DNA of 64,000 bases from Sphingopyxis sp. FD7 (GTDB taxonomy: Bacteria; Pseudomonadota; Alphaproteobacteria; Sphingomonadales; Sphingomonadaceae), in assembly GCF_003609835.1 (NCBI RefSeq), contig NZ_AP017898.1:2294001-2358000 (forward strand), given 5' to 3'. Below are positions 7,491 to 16,358 of the stretch, in pieces. The notes under the pieces are model-generated. The model ran no database searches. It was not told the origin of the DNA and saw only the letters and a program-made list of their open reading frames with translations. The position numbers and the translations under genes are program-made. Every line of letters begins with the position of its first letter. Position 1 is the first letter of the stretch.

Positions 7491-9587
7491 TCATTCGGCG
7501 GCAATCGCCATGGGATCGTATGCTTCGTCGGCGTCGGAATGGTCGTCGTTCAGGAAATTGGGCAGATCAGTGCTGCCTTCATCCGGCTCGGCGACTGGCA
7601 GACGCAGCGGTTCGGGCAACCAGCCCGTGCCATCGAGCAGGCGTTCGGCTTCGCGCGCCATGTCGCCCTTCTTGAGGTGCTCGATCAGTACGGCGGTCGC
7701 ATCGCCCCTGGCTTCGCGTACGGCCTCGATGATCCGCGGCTTGGTCACGCGGCCGAGATAATTGTCGACCGTCGGCGTCCAGCCCGCCTGCGCCATGTCG
7801 AGCCCAACGACGGATGCGAGGGCATCGGCTGCCGCGATCCGCTGGGCCACGCCGTGGGCCGAGATGCGCCCGTCATAACCCCGGGTAGGTTCGAACAGGG
7901 CGTTGACGCCGAGCGACACGCAATGCGCGAGCAGCGCCATCTGTTCGTCATGCGGCATGGCGGCGAGTGCATCCCACAGTGCCTGCGGTTCGTCGGGCAG
8001 CTTTTCGCCCAACTGCTCGTGTCGTGCCTGGATCGACTGGCTCCAGCTGCACTCGCGCAGGTTCGGGGCGACATTGCCGAGCCAGGCCTGGGTGACGGCG
8101 ATCTGCACGCAGCCCTGGGTGCTATGCGAGCGGAACACCGACAGGGTCAGCGCATGCAGCAGAGCGAGGAAGGCCGCCTGCGGGGCGTTGGCCACGGCAT
8201 CACGAAGCGCCACCGTGCGTTCGGCGGTCAGCTCGGCAATGAGCCGATCGGGCAGCGGACGAATGGCGTCGTCCTCGTCGTCCTGACCGCCGGTATCCTG
8301 CACCTGGCCGCCGACCACGACGGTAGTGCGCTGGGCGGTGCCGCCAACGCTCCCGGTTTCGGTCGCATCTTGGCCCTCGGCAACTGGCTCGTCCTCCGGC
8401 CGAACATAGCCGCGATCGATCCGCAGTCGCCCGTCGTGTGCGAGCGACACAAATACGCCAGCGCGGGCCTGCTCTTCCGGCTCATAGCTGACCGGGCGGC
8501 AATTGAGCGCGGTGAGTTCGGCGTCGATCTCGGTCAACCTGGCATCGACCTCGTCGGGCAGGTCGCAGCCATCGCTATATTCCTCGCCGATCGCGTCGTA
8601 TTCCTCGACCAGCGAATCGAGCCGCACCTGTTCTTCGTCGGTCAGGGGCGCGGTCGTGCCGGTGATCCGGCGTTTGCCGCGCTCGCAGCCGTAGGGCAGA
8701 TCGACCGCCGCTTCGACCCATTTCCAGCCTTCGGCACCGATTTCCTTGGCGATCTCGGACAGCTTTTCGGAGACGAGCAGTTCGACCAGCGCCGGATCCT
8801 GCAGCCAGCCATCGTCGTCCGATGAGAACAGGTCGCGCATCACATAGCCGCCCGCCTCGGTGTAAGCATCAAGCCCGATGAAGCGCACGCGGCGGTCGCT
8901 CGCAGCAATGGCATCCTCGGTCAGCAGGCGGCGGATCTGGTACGCAGGCGCATGGTGCCCCTGATTGACCTGTTCCCAGACCTGCTCCTGGCGGGCATGG
9001 TTGTCGGTGACAGTGAAAGCCATGAGCTGTTCGAGCGTCATGCCGTCGTCGGCGTAGGCGTCGAGCAGGCTGGGCGCGACCGAAGCGAGCCGCAGACGCT
9101 GCCGCACGGTCGAGACTGAGACGAAGAACCGCGCTGCGATGTCTTCTTCAGACAGCCCAGCCTCGATCAGCGCGCTGAAGGCGCGGAACTGGTCGAGCGG
9201 ATGCAGGCCTTCACGCATCACGTTTTCGGCGAGCGAATCTTCCTCGGCGATGCCGGCCTCGCGCACCACGCAGGGCACCGGCTGATCCTTCGCCATCCGC
9301 TTGGTCTTGACCAGCAGTTCGAGCGCGCGGAAGCGGCGACCGCCGGCAGGAACCTCGAACTGGCCAGTCTCCTGGCCATCGGCATCGACAATCGCGCGGA
9401 CATTGAGGCTCTGAAGCAGGGTCCGGCGATAGATGTCATCGGCCAGATCCTCGATCGAGATGCCGACCTTCACGCGCCGGACGTTCTTCTGGCTCAGCAC
9501 CAGCTGGGAAAAGGGGATGTCGCGTGAGGAACTGAGCACCAGCTTGGGCAGTGGCTTGGCCGACGACTTGGTTTGAGACGTGGTCAT
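7491..9587 (-). CDS. ParB/Spo0J-like DNA-binding protein, long form
   Basis: This 698-residue protein has a ParB-like N-terminal nuclease/CTPase domain (AGGRRFRALELL near residue 81, LAENVMREGLHPLDQF near residue 118) followed by an HTH region (LSEEDIAARFFVSVSTVRQRLRL). It is about twice the length of chromosomal ParB; the long C-terminal half is acidic and unassigned. No parA is adjacent, so it is probably one of the orphan ParB-like proteins of plasmids and integrative elements rather than a partition protein. It carries the same structured 5' leader as the DUF932 gene upstream, which suggests shared post-transcriptional control. Confidence 0.85.
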   Translation of the reverse strand: MTTSQTKSSAKPLPKLVLSSSRDIPFSQLVLSQKNVRRVKVGISIEDLADDIYRRTLLQSLNVRAIVDADGQETGQFEVPAGGRRFRALELLVKTKRMAKDQPVPCVVREAGIAEEDSLAENVMREGLHPLDQFRAFSALIEAGLSEEDIAARFFVSVSTVRQRLRLASVAPSLLDAYADDGMTLEQLMAFTVTDNHARQEQVWEQVNQGHHAPAYQIRRLLTEDAIAASDRRVRFIGLDAYTEAGGYVMRDLFSSDDDGWLQDPALVELLVSEKLSEIAKEIGAEGWKWVEAAVDLPYGCERGKRRITGTTAPLTDEEQVRLDSLVEEYDAIGEEYSDGCDLPDEVDARLTEIDAELTALNCRPVSYEPEEQARAGVFVSLAHDGRLRIDRGYVRPEDEPVAEGQDATETGSVGGTAQRTTVVVGGQVQDTGGQDDEDDAIRPLPDRLIAELTAERTVALRDAVANAPQAAFLALLHALTLSVFRSHSTQGCVQIAVTQAWLGNVAPNLRECSWSQSIQARHEQLGEKLPDEPQALWDALAAMPHDEQMALLAHCVSLGVNALFEPTRGYDGRISAHGVAQRIAAADALASVVGLDMAQAGWTPTVDNYLGRVTKPRIIEAVREARGDATAVLIEHLKKGDMAREAERLLDGTGWLPEPLRLPVAEPDEGSTDLPNFLNDDHSDADEAYDPMAIAAE

Positions 9588-9594
9588 GGGTGTT

Positions 9595-9670
9595 CTCCAT
9601 GACGGGCAGCCGGGAGCCTTTCTCTCGGCCTCGACCCGTCACGAAGCAAAGCGCCGCCCTCTCACTTTCG
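9595..9670 (-). promoter_or_regulatory. Repeated structured leader, copy A (before ParB-like gene)
   Basis: On the minus strand the 76 bases before the start contain GTGAGAGG, then CGTGACGGG, a GA-rich stretch, GGCTCCCGGC, and CCCGTCATGGAG. TGACGGG/CCCGTCA arms (9600-9606 and 9635-9641) can pair. The ribosome site GGAG directly follows the 3' arm. Copy B at 10918-10993 has the same blocks in the same order. Confidence 0.55.
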
Positions 9671-9714
9671 GAGAAGGCAGCGCCACGCGGGACAACAGAC
9701 GGGAAGAGCCCGGA

Positions 9715-10908
9715 TCAATGGACCCGGTCGAGCAACTTCTTGGCCTTGCCCTCCATGTCGAGGCGGGCATCCTGGTGGGCCTTGTCGCGCGCCAGCGCGG
9801 TGATACCCTGCACGAAGTCGAAGATGGACTCAGGCGGGCGACCTTCCTCGGCCAGCACGGTCTCGATGATCTTGCCGGTCTCGGCCTTGGAGAAGCCGCG
9901 GTTCCGCAGGAAGTCGCTGCGATCTTCGTCGGTGCGAGCGACGATGCGTTCGCGCGCCGCCTTGATGCCGTTGACGAACGGCTGGGGCGAGGAGTTGGCG
10001 AAACCTTCCAGCGCCGGCGCAGCTTCGTGGGCAAATCGGTTCGCCGCATACTTGCTGTGGCGGATGCTGATTTCCTCGAAGTCTTCCACGCCCCAGAGGT
10101 TCCGGTTCTGGCAAACCGCGCGCAGGTAGAAGCTCGCCATGCCAAGCGTTTTAGCCCCAACCTCGGAGTTCCAGCAGTAGAACCCGCGAAAGTAGAGATC
10201 GGGCGACCCGTCGGGCAGTCGTCCGGCTTCGATCGGATTGAGATCGTCGACCAGGAACAGGAACACATCACGGTCCGAGGCGTAAAGCGTGGTCGTGTCG
10301 CATGTGATATCGACGCGTGGATTGTAGACGCCGGTGGACCAGTCGAGCACGCCAGGCACCTTCCAGCGCGTGTCGCCGGTGCCATTACCTGCGATCTTCT
10401 GCACCGCTTCGACGAGTTCATGATCGTAGATCCTGCCATAGTCTGGCCCAGTCACGGCGCGCAGCTCGAGCCTTCCGTTGTCGGTTTCGAGCGTCTTGAT
10501 CTGCTCGGCGCGGTGCGAGGTCAGGCCGTATTGCAGATTGATCGCCGCGAGCGGTGCCGGAAGTTGACGCAGATAGGCGGCAGGCGCGCCGACCTGGCTC
10601 GCCAGTTGGCCGAAGCTCCAGTGCGTCGGCATGACGGGGGCATCGGTGCCGGGCAGGATCAGTGCCAGTCGCTCAGGATCGTTGCGGTTTGCTTCGACGT
10701 GGATGAGCGCGCTTTCGACGACGCGGGTCCGGCTGCGCTCGGAACGCCCGCGCACCGAACACGCCAGATCGCCAAGCGAGAGAAAGCGCTCATCATCGGG
10801 CCGCGAGAACCACTCCGACGAAACCCGACCAATCCGCTGGCCGCGTGAGACATCAACCTTATAGCCGCCGCCAACGTCGCGGCGCGCATCGAGAACCTGC
10901 ATATTCAT
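9715..10908 (-). CDS. DUF932 domain protein
   Basis: This 397-residue protein matches the DUF932 (phage/plasmid-like TIGR03299) family. Typical stretches include SFGQLASQVGAPAAYLRQLP, AVTGPDYGRIYDHELVEAV and the C-terminal helical part ending in DMEGKAKKLLDRVH. The family is found on plasmids, integrative elements and phages; the biochemical role is unknown. An alternative start is two codons downstream (MQVLDARR). It is the first gene of the minus-strand island core here and is preceded by the structured leader at 10918-10993. The 127-base gap to the ParB-like gene is mostly the second copy of that leader. Confidence 0.85.
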   Translation of the reverse strand: MNMQVLDARRDVGGGYKVDVSRGQRIGRVSSEWFSRPDDERFLSLGDLACSVRGRSERSRTRVVESALIHVEANRNDPERLALILPGTDAPVMPTHWSFGQLASQVGAPAAYLRQLPAPLAAINLQYGLTSHRAEQIKTLETDNGRLELRAVTGPDYGRIYDHELVEAVQKIAGNGTGDTRWKVPGVLDWSTGVYNPRVDITCDTTTLYASDRDVFLFLVDDLNPIEAGRLPDGSPDLYFRGFYCWNSEVGAKTLGMASFYLRAVCQNRNLWGVEDFEEISIRHSKYAANRFAHEAAPALEGFANSSPQPFVNGIKAARERIVARTDEDRSDFLRNRGFSKAETGKIIETVLAEEGRPPESIFDFVQGITALARDKAHQDARLDMEGKAKKLLDRVH

Positions 10909-10917
10909 GGGGAAACC

Positions 10918-10993
10918 TCCATGACGGGCGGCCGGGAGCCTCTCTCTCGACCCTCATCCCGTCACGGCGAAGCCAGCCAACCTCTCACTCTCA
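10918..10993 (-). promoter_or_regulatory. Repeated structured leader, copy B (before DUF932 gene)
   Basis: This is a second copy of the leader at 9595-9670. It keeps GTGAGAGG, the pairing arms TGACGGG (10922-10928) and CCCGTCA (10958-10964), the GAGAGAGGCTCCCGGC core and CATGGAG at the ribosome site, while the spacer between blocks differs. Conservation of paired arms with divergent linkers points to an RNA element rather than recent duplication. Confidence 0.55.
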
Positions 10994-11449
10994 CCTGCTC
11001 ATGCTGTGTGTCGCGCGAGCGGCCAGCGAGAACGCCAAGACAAGAAACCGCACCCTGAAGGGAGGCAGGTATCGCTTGCCCTTGCTAGCGCAGGCGGAAA
11101 GGCGGGGTCTGTCGGCTTTCGTCGCCTGCGCGTGATATCGTTACCGCCGGTTCAGAGTGCGCGCGGGCCCTTCAACGTCAAACGCGGCGCCCTCAGGAGA
11201 AGGCCCGCAGGGTCTTCGAGACAGAGCGCGTCAACAGCCCCGCTCCGATTCTCGGGGAGTTGCGGGGTGTCCCCGCTCGAAGGGGTAGCGAGAGAAGCGC
11301 AGCGGCTCGCGCTCAGGGGAAGACCTTCCCCTTCCCGGAAAATTGTTGTTTTATCCGGCACATGAAGCGGCATAAAATTGTCCAAATTGTCAATTAAAGC
11401 TAGTATTTTCAACATTTACAACCGGCATGAAATCCGGCACATAAACGCG
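10994..11449. other. Intergenic divide between island core and cargo operon
   Basis: This divergent region separates the minus-strand core from the plus-strand Fic operon. Up to about 11340 it is GC-rich with several short hairpins (for example GGGGAAG/CTTCCCC at 11318-11333) and no convincing gene on either strand. From 11341 it becomes AT-rich and holds the promoter of the Fic operon. The 11-mer ATCCGGCACAT occurs at 11353-11363 and 11432-11442, flanking that promoter, with a third CCGGCAT at 11422. Confidence 0.5.
11378..11406 (+). promoter_or_regulatory. Sigma-70-like promoter of the Fic operon
   Basis: TTGTCC (11378-11383) and TAGTAT (11401-11406) are separated by exactly 17 bases in the most AT-rich stretch of the region, 44 bases before ATG 11450. 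AATTGTC is repeated at 11376 and 11385, overlapping the -35 region, and the ATCCGGCACAT repeats lie on both sides; these are candidate repressor sites. All this is from inspection only. Confidence 0.5.
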
Positions 11450-12637
11450 ATGGATATTGCCACTATGGAACCTATGGTGCCCGAGGAGGCATCGAAAGAC
11501 CTCGAAGACGAGGTCGTGACACTGATCGCCGAGGCCAATCGCCTCGCGGGTCGCGCGCACCCCATTCTTTGCGAATCCATGGGAAACCTCGTTCGGTCGA
11601 TGAACTGCTATTATTCGAACCTCATCGAGGGACATGATACGCATCCGCGCGACATCGATCGCGCTTTGGCCAACGACTTCTCTGCGGAGCCCAAGCGCCG
11701 CGAACTGCAGCAGGAAGCGATTGCCCATATCCACGTCCAGCGGCTGATCGACGAAGGCCGCGATCCAGACGTTTGGCCCGCGTCCGCTGCCTATGCAGCT
11801 TGGCTGCATGAAGAATTCTGCTCGCGGCTGCCTCCCGAGATGCTGTGGGTGACGAATCCGCAAACCGGCGAAAAACTCCCTGTGGTTCCGGGCGAGTGGC
11901 GGACCCGTGATGTCGAGGTTGGGCGGCATCTCCCACCCGAGCATACCGACCTTGCGCGCTTCATGGTCCGGTTCGATCGGGCCTACACCTCGCCACCACT
12001 CAATAGTTTCCGACAAATCCAGGCCGTGGGTGCTGTCCATCACCGTTTCTTGTGGATCCATCCCTTTCTCGACGGCAACGGCCGTGTCGCGCGGTTGATG
12101 TCGCACGCCTTGTTCAAGCGGCTGGGCATCGGAACCAGCCTTTGGTCGGTTGCACGCGGCCTTGCCCGCGATGAGGAGCTTTACAAGAAACTGCTCGCGC
12201 AGGCCGACGGGCCGCGCGAAGGCGACCGGGATGGCCGGGGCAATCTGACCCAACGCGGCCTGATCGCCTTTTGCCGCTTCTTTCTGGAGCGCTCGATCGA
12301 CCAGATCCGCTTCATGAACGGATTGCTTGAGCCGGATATGCTGCTGCGGCGCATCGAAATCCATGTCGAGGAAGAGATCCGCTCCAAGCGGTTGCAACGT
12401 GGCAGCTATGCGGTCTTGCGCGAGGCTGTATTGGCCGGCGAGGTCGAACGCGCCAAAATCCCGATGCTCACCGGCTATGAAGAGCGCGGCGCGCGCAATG
12501 TCACCGCCGCCCTGGTCGAGCGCGGCATGCTGACCGCAACCTCGCACAAAGCGGCCCTAAGGCTCGCCTTCCCCGCCGATGTCGCTGAGCGCTGGTTTCC
12601 GAACCTCTATCCGGCCAATGCGGGGACGCGGATATGA
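11450..12637 (+). CDS. fic: Fic-domain protein, class II (self-inhibited)
   Basis: This 395-residue Fic protein would transfer AMP (or another nucleotide group) to a target hydroxyl. The Fic core motif HPFLDGNGRVAR is at about residues 204-215 with the catalytic His, the anion-binding DGNGR and the final Arg all present. The upstream motif SNLIEG (about 56-61) fits the inhibitory helix signature [S/T]xxxE[G/N], making it class II, where the glutamate blocks ATP until relieved. A C-terminal winged-helix-like region follows. ATG 11450 is the first ATG after the promoter at 11378-11406; MEPMV at 11465 is possible. Its stop overlaps the NTPase start as ATGA, so it is the first gene of the five-gene operon. 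Confidence 0.88.
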   Translation: MDIATMEPMVPEEASKDLEDEVVTLIAEANRLAGRAHPILCESMGNLVRSMNCYYSNLIEGHDTHPRDIDRALANDFSAEPKRRELQQEAIAHIHVQRLIDEGRDPDVWPASAAYAAWLHEEFCSRLPPEMLWVTNPQTGEKLPVVPGEWRTRDVEVGRHLPPEHTDLARFMVRFDRAYTSPPLNSFRQIQAVGAVHHRFLWIHPFLDGNGRVARLMSHALFKRLGIGTSLWSVARGLARDEELYKKLLAQADGPREGDRDGRGNLTQRGLIAFCRFFLERSIDQIRFMNGLLEPDMLLRRIEIHVEEEIRSKRLQRGSYAVLREAVLAGEVERAKIPMLTGYEERGARNVTAALVERGMLTATSHKAALRLAFPADVAERWFPNLYPANAGTRI

Positions 12638-13980
12638 AGGACGTCATCGTTCCCCTGATCCGCCGTTTTGTCCCGGCCAAGCCATTGCTGGGCGATTGGG
12701 AGTTTCTGCATCCTGAGCCAAGCGGCGCGGTGCAAGGATGGCGCGAGCTCGAGGAGCACTACCGCGTCCTCGTGCTGGCCGATCCCGGTGCAGGCAAGAC
12801 GTTCGAGGCAAAAGATCGCGCCACCAAACTTCGTGAGAAGGGTGCCAAGGCCTTCTTCATTCGTATCGAGGCGATCGACGCCGCGTTCGAAGATGCGTTC
12901 GAGGTCGGAACGGCAGCGGAATTTTCCGACTGGCTTGCGAACGACGGCGAAGCGTTTTTCTTCCTCGATTCCGTCGACGAAGCGCAACTCGGTACACCGC
13001 GTGCGCTTGAAGAAGCCATCCGGGTTTTCGGCGCGCGCATCCATATCGCGCGCGAGCGCGCGAAGATTATCATCACCAGCCGGGAAGACGCCTGGCAGGC
13101 ATTGTCCGATCGCACGCTGGTCGAGCAATACCTGCCCCACGGTGCGCCAACGGAAGCGCAGGATGGAGATCAGCGAGATTCGGACGAAGCCGACAGCGAC
13201 GGCGTCCTCAAGATATACCGCCTCGGCGGCCTGAAGATCGATCAGATCAAGTTGTTTGCCGCGCACCACGCGGTCGACGTGAACGCTTTTGTCACAGCGA
13301 TCGAGCGTGGCAATTTGATGACACTGGCGGAACGTCCGTTCGATTTGAAGGCGCTAATCCGCAAATGGCAAGCCGATGGGGCGCTTGGCAGCCGTCTCGA
13401 AGTGTTGCAGCGCCTGATCGAACTCCAACTGTCACCCCTGTCGGAAACGGGAGCGTCGCCGAAGATCGAGCCAGCCCGTGCGCGCAGCGGTGCGCGAGCA
13501 CTAGCGGCAGCAGTGACGCTAACCGGGAGGAGCATCGTCTCGCTCCCTGACGATGGCAACAAGGATGATCGTGTCGATCCGGCGGCAGTCTTGCCCGAAT
13601 GGTCGGAGCAGGAACTGGATGCGCTCCTGCGCACCGGCATCTTCGACGACATCGTGTATGCGAGCGTGCGCTTCCGTCACCGCGAAATCCGCGAGTTATT
13701 GACGGCGGAATGGGCGAAAGAACTGCTCGACCGCCTAGGCGCAAGACCCGAGGTCGAAGCCCTGTTCTTCCGCACGCAATATGGCGAACAGGTCATCGTA
13801 CCGAAGCTGCGACCGACTTTGTGCTGGTTGCTCGTTCTCGACGAAGGCGTGCGTGACCGGGCGCTGGCGCTGGAACCTGATATCGCCAGCGAGGGTGGCG
13901 ATCCATCGCAATTGCCTCTGGCGGTGCGTCAGCAAATGCTGGCCGGGATCGTCACGCAAATCGCCGAAGACGCGAAGTGA
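12634..13980 (+). CDS. NACHT/STAND-like NTPase
   Basis: This 448-residue P-loop protein has Walker A ADPGAGKT (residues 49-56), a Walker B with NACHT-like spacing FFFLDSVDEA (108-117), and a sensor stretch IIITSRE (145-151). This set is typical of NACHT/STAND switches that oligomerise on ATP binding. The remainder is helical (an LKALIRKW and winged-helix-like region at about 240-300). It lacks the long sensor-repeat C-terminus usual for STAND proteins; the next gene, a large helical protein, may supply it in trans. It is coupled to fic by an ATGA overlap and followed after 8 bases by the next ATG. No known subfamily was recognised. Confidence 0.75.
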   Translation: MKDVIVPLIRRFVPAKPLLGDWEFLHPEPSGAVQGWRELEEHYRVLVLADPGAGKTFEAKDRATKLREKGAKAFFIRIEAIDAAFEDAFEVGTAAEFSDWLANDGEAFFFLDSVDEAQLGTPRALEEAIRVFGARIHIARERAKIIITSREDAWQALSDRTLVEQYLPHGAPTEAQDGDQRDSDEADSDGVLKIYRLGGLKIDQIKLFAAHHAVDVNAFVTAIERGNLMTLAERPFDLKALIRKWQADGALGSRLEVLQRLIELQLSPLSETGASPKIEPARARSGARALAAAVTLTGRSIVSLPDDGNKDDRVDPAAVLPEWSEQELDALLRTGIFDDIVYASVRFRHREIRELLTAEWAKELLDRLGARPEVEALFFRTQYGEQVIVPKLRPTLCWLLVLDEGVRDRALALEPDIASEGGDPSQLPLAVRQQMLAGIVTQIAEDAK

Positions 13981-13988
13981 GAGGGATC

Positions 13989-16358
13989 ATGGACAATACA
14001 GCTATTGAGCGCATTGCTGCCCCCGATCTTGGTGCCGATGCGCTGGCGCTGCTCGAACGCTTCGGCAGCGACGACGACGTCGTTTTCTTCATGGGGCGCT
14101 TAGTCTGGCAGGGCGAGATGCGCGAATGCCTGCCCGCGCTGGAACAGATCGCACTCGAAGCGGAGCGCGGCCGCTACGCGCGTATCGCCTCTATTCGCGC
14201 GATCATGACTCTGGGAGATGAGGCGCAAAAAGATCGCCTTTGGTCGGCCATTGCCGCGCATACAGGCCCGCTCGACAGAAGGCTGCTGGCTGAAATTCTC
14301 GAGTGGGAGACGCCGACATTGCGCAGCGTCGAACTGTTGCTCGCAACCATTGATCGGCTGCCGCCATATGAGCGGTTCGAAGCGACGGGGCTATCGGAAG
14401 CGATGCATCGGTTCATCGACCGTTTGCCGATCATGGCCGATGCAGCGCCCGAACAGCCCGTTGCGCGACTCGTGGAAGGTCTCAACGGATTTCTCGATCG
14501 TGAGCCTTATATCGAGCGTGGCGAGTGCCATGTCTCCGAGGCGTTTACTTGGCTTATGGGCCCCGCGCTCCATGCTGTGGATCGCTTGGTGAGCGGCCGT
14601 GCATCAGCGGCATTGGAAGCTGGCGCTCTCGCAATCCTGCGCAAAGTGCCTGCGGTGCGCTTCTGGCGTAGCGATGACGGGGCAGACTATAAGACCGCCC
14701 TCAATGCCAATGTCCCGCGCTGGCAGGAACTGAACGATCTCCTGTACTGGACGAGCGTTGCCGAGCGTCGCACGCACCTCGTCGCCAAAGGCGAGCGGTT
14801 GGTCGATGACTGGCAGATTTCGTTCATGAGCCCTTTCTGGCGCTTCGGGGCCGACGATTTTGATCGCTGCCTAGGCTGGGTGCGCGAAATGGAGGCGCTC
14901 GATGACCGGCTGGTTGCCCTTTCGCGCTGCCTTGTCCTTTTTGTCGGCGAGGATCGACCGGCCGAATGGCTCGAACAGATGCGAGACGCCACGTCAGGTC
15001 AGGCCGAACTGGAAACGGCGCTCGCCGAACGGACCGATCCCCGCCCGTCACAGGCAGTGCGGGACATGCAGGCCGAGGAGCGCAAGTGGAAGCGTCAAAG
15101 AAGGGCACGGGAAGCCAGGGAGCAGCGCGATCGGGCTGACTGGGTGCGGGCGCTCAAGGCGGACCCAAACCGGGTTCGCTCGCCAGAGGGACTGAAGCCT
15201 GGGGAGTTCAGCCATGACCAATATCATCTGCTGCACAGTGTGCGCGGCGACGGCATCTCGCGTGATCGCGATTGGGGTGCGGCGTGGCGGCAATTGACCC
15301 CCGAATTCGGCGACGAGGTTGCGCAGGCCTATCGTGACGCGGCCATCGCGTTTTGGCGACCGTATCGCCCAGTGCTGCGGTCGGAAGGGGGCGATACTGG
15401 ATCGACGCCTTATGCTCTCATCTTCGCCATGGCGGGGATCGCGATCGAGTTTGATGAAACCGAAAACTTCCTCACCGCACTCAGCGACGAAGATGCCCGG
15501 CATGCCCTGCGCTACGTGGCCTGGGAGTTGAACGGGTTCCCGCGCTGGTTCGAGCCGCTCTACCGCGCGCACCCGAAAGCCGGACTTGAAGCCGTCGCCA
15601 AGGAACTGATCTGGGAGCTGGACCATAGCAAGGCCGATCAGCCGACCCACCATATCCTTCATGACATCCTCTACCATGCACCTTGGCTGCACGCAGAGGT
15701 CGCGCCGCTGATCCGTGATTGGCTGCGTTCCAACGACATGCGCAACGCTGACAATCTGCGTTATTGCCTCAACATCCTGTCAAGTTCCGGGGTGTCGCCG
15801 GGCGAGCTTGGTGGTTTGGCGCAGGCGAAACTCGCCGTCGGGGTCGAAGCCGAGCAGCGTCCGCGCTGGTATGCGCTGTGGGTCGATAACGCACCGGAGG
15901 ACGCCATTCCGGCTCTCACGGCAGAACTGGAAGGCCTTGGTGAGGCAGGCGGTTCGGACTTCGCCCAGCTCTTCGTCGTATCACTGCTGGGCGACCGGCA
16001 CGGGACAGGCTACCGGACAGGCGCGTTTAAGACGGCTGCGCATCTCAAGGATCTCTATGTCTTGATGCATCGCTACATCAAGTCGAGCGAAGATCTCAAC
16101 CGGGCCAATGGCGGCGTTTACTCGCCAACGCTTCGGGACAACGCGCAGGACGCGCGCAACAAGTTGTTCAATCTGCTGTCGTCTGAGCCGGGCGCGGAGA
16201 CCTACGCTGCGATCAAGGCGCTGGAAAAAGAGCACCCCGAGCCAAGCTATCGCCAGTGGATGGCGAAACGGGCGCGCGAGCGGGCGATAGCTGATGCCGA
16301 TGAACCCGTTTGGGAGGCTGGTCAGGTTCATGCCTTTGCCGCCCGGTTTGCGGTGTGA
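13989..16358 (+). CDS. Large alpha-helical (HEAT-like) protein, operon partner of NTPase
   Basis: No known catalytic domain was recognised. The 789 residues look almost entirely alpha-helical, with recurring amphipathic helix pairs in the first 200 residues that resemble HEAT-type repeats, and a highly charged coiled-coil segment around residues 355-390 (QAEERKWKRQRRAREAREQR). ATG 13989 follows a good GAGGG ribosome site; a GTG at 13977 overlapping the preceding stop is possible. Its place directly after a STAND-like NTPase suggests that it serves as the sensor or scaffold arm normally fused to such NTPases. That is inference; structure prediction would be informative. Confidence 0.65.
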   Translation: MDNTAIERIAAPDLGADALALLERFGSDDDVVFFMGRLVWQGEMRECLPALEQIALEAERGRYARIASIRAIMTLGDEAQKDRLWSAIAAHTGPLDRRLLAEILEWETPTLRSVELLLATIDRLPPYERFEATGLSEAMHRFIDRLPIMADAAPEQPVARLVEGLNGFLDREPYIERGECHVSEAFTWLMGPALHAVDRLVSGRASAALEAGALAILRKVPAVRFWRSDDGADYKTALNANVPRWQELNDLLYWTSVAERRTHLVAKGERLVDDWQISFMSPFWRFGADDFDRCLGWVREMEALDDRLVALSRCLVLFVGEDRPAEWLEQMRDATSGQAELETALAERTDPRPSQAVRDMQAEERKWKRQRRAREAREQRDRADWVRALKADPNRVRSPEGLKPGEFSHDQYHLLHSVRGDGISRDRDWGAAWRQLTPEFGDEVAQAYRDAAIAFWRPYRPVLRSEGGDTGSTPYALIFAMAGIAIEFDETENFLTALSDEDARHALRYVAWELNGFPRWFEPLYRAHPKAGLEAVAKELIWELDHSKADQPTHHILHDILYHAPWLHAEVAPLIRDWLRSNDMRNADNLRYCLNILSSSGVSPGELGGLAQAKLAVGVEAEQRPRWYALWVDNAPEDAIPALTAELEGLGEAGGSDFAQLFVVSLLGDRHGTGYRTGAFKTAAHLKDLYVLMHRYIKSSEDLNRANGGVYSPTLRDNAQDARNKLFNLLSSEPGAETYAAIKALEKEHPEPSYRQWMAKRARERAIADADEPVWEAGQVHAFAARFAV

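Noticed and set aside
11318..11333. GGGGAAG/CTTCCCC hairpin as terminator for the upstream region
   Set aside because: The loop would be two bases and no gene reads into it from the left on the plus strand; not called.
11006..11415. Short open frames on both strands in the gap before the Fic operon
   Set aside because: They have no ribosome sites or domain resemblance and Arg/Ser-rich composition; one overlaps the promoter. Treated as non-coding.
11378..11449. TTG start at 11378 extending the Fic protein by 24 residues
   Set aside because: The TTG lies within the proposed -35 box and no ribosome site precedes it; ATG 11450 is preferred.
11450..12637. Fic as a class I toxin with separate antitoxin
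   Set aside because: No small FicA-like gene is adjacent and the protein carries its own inhibitory motif.
16310..16354. ATG at 16310 as start of the membrane protein
   Set aside because: It would overlap the preceding gene by 49 bases and add a Cys/Gly-rich leader; GTG 16355 gives the same GTGA overlap style as the rest of the operon.
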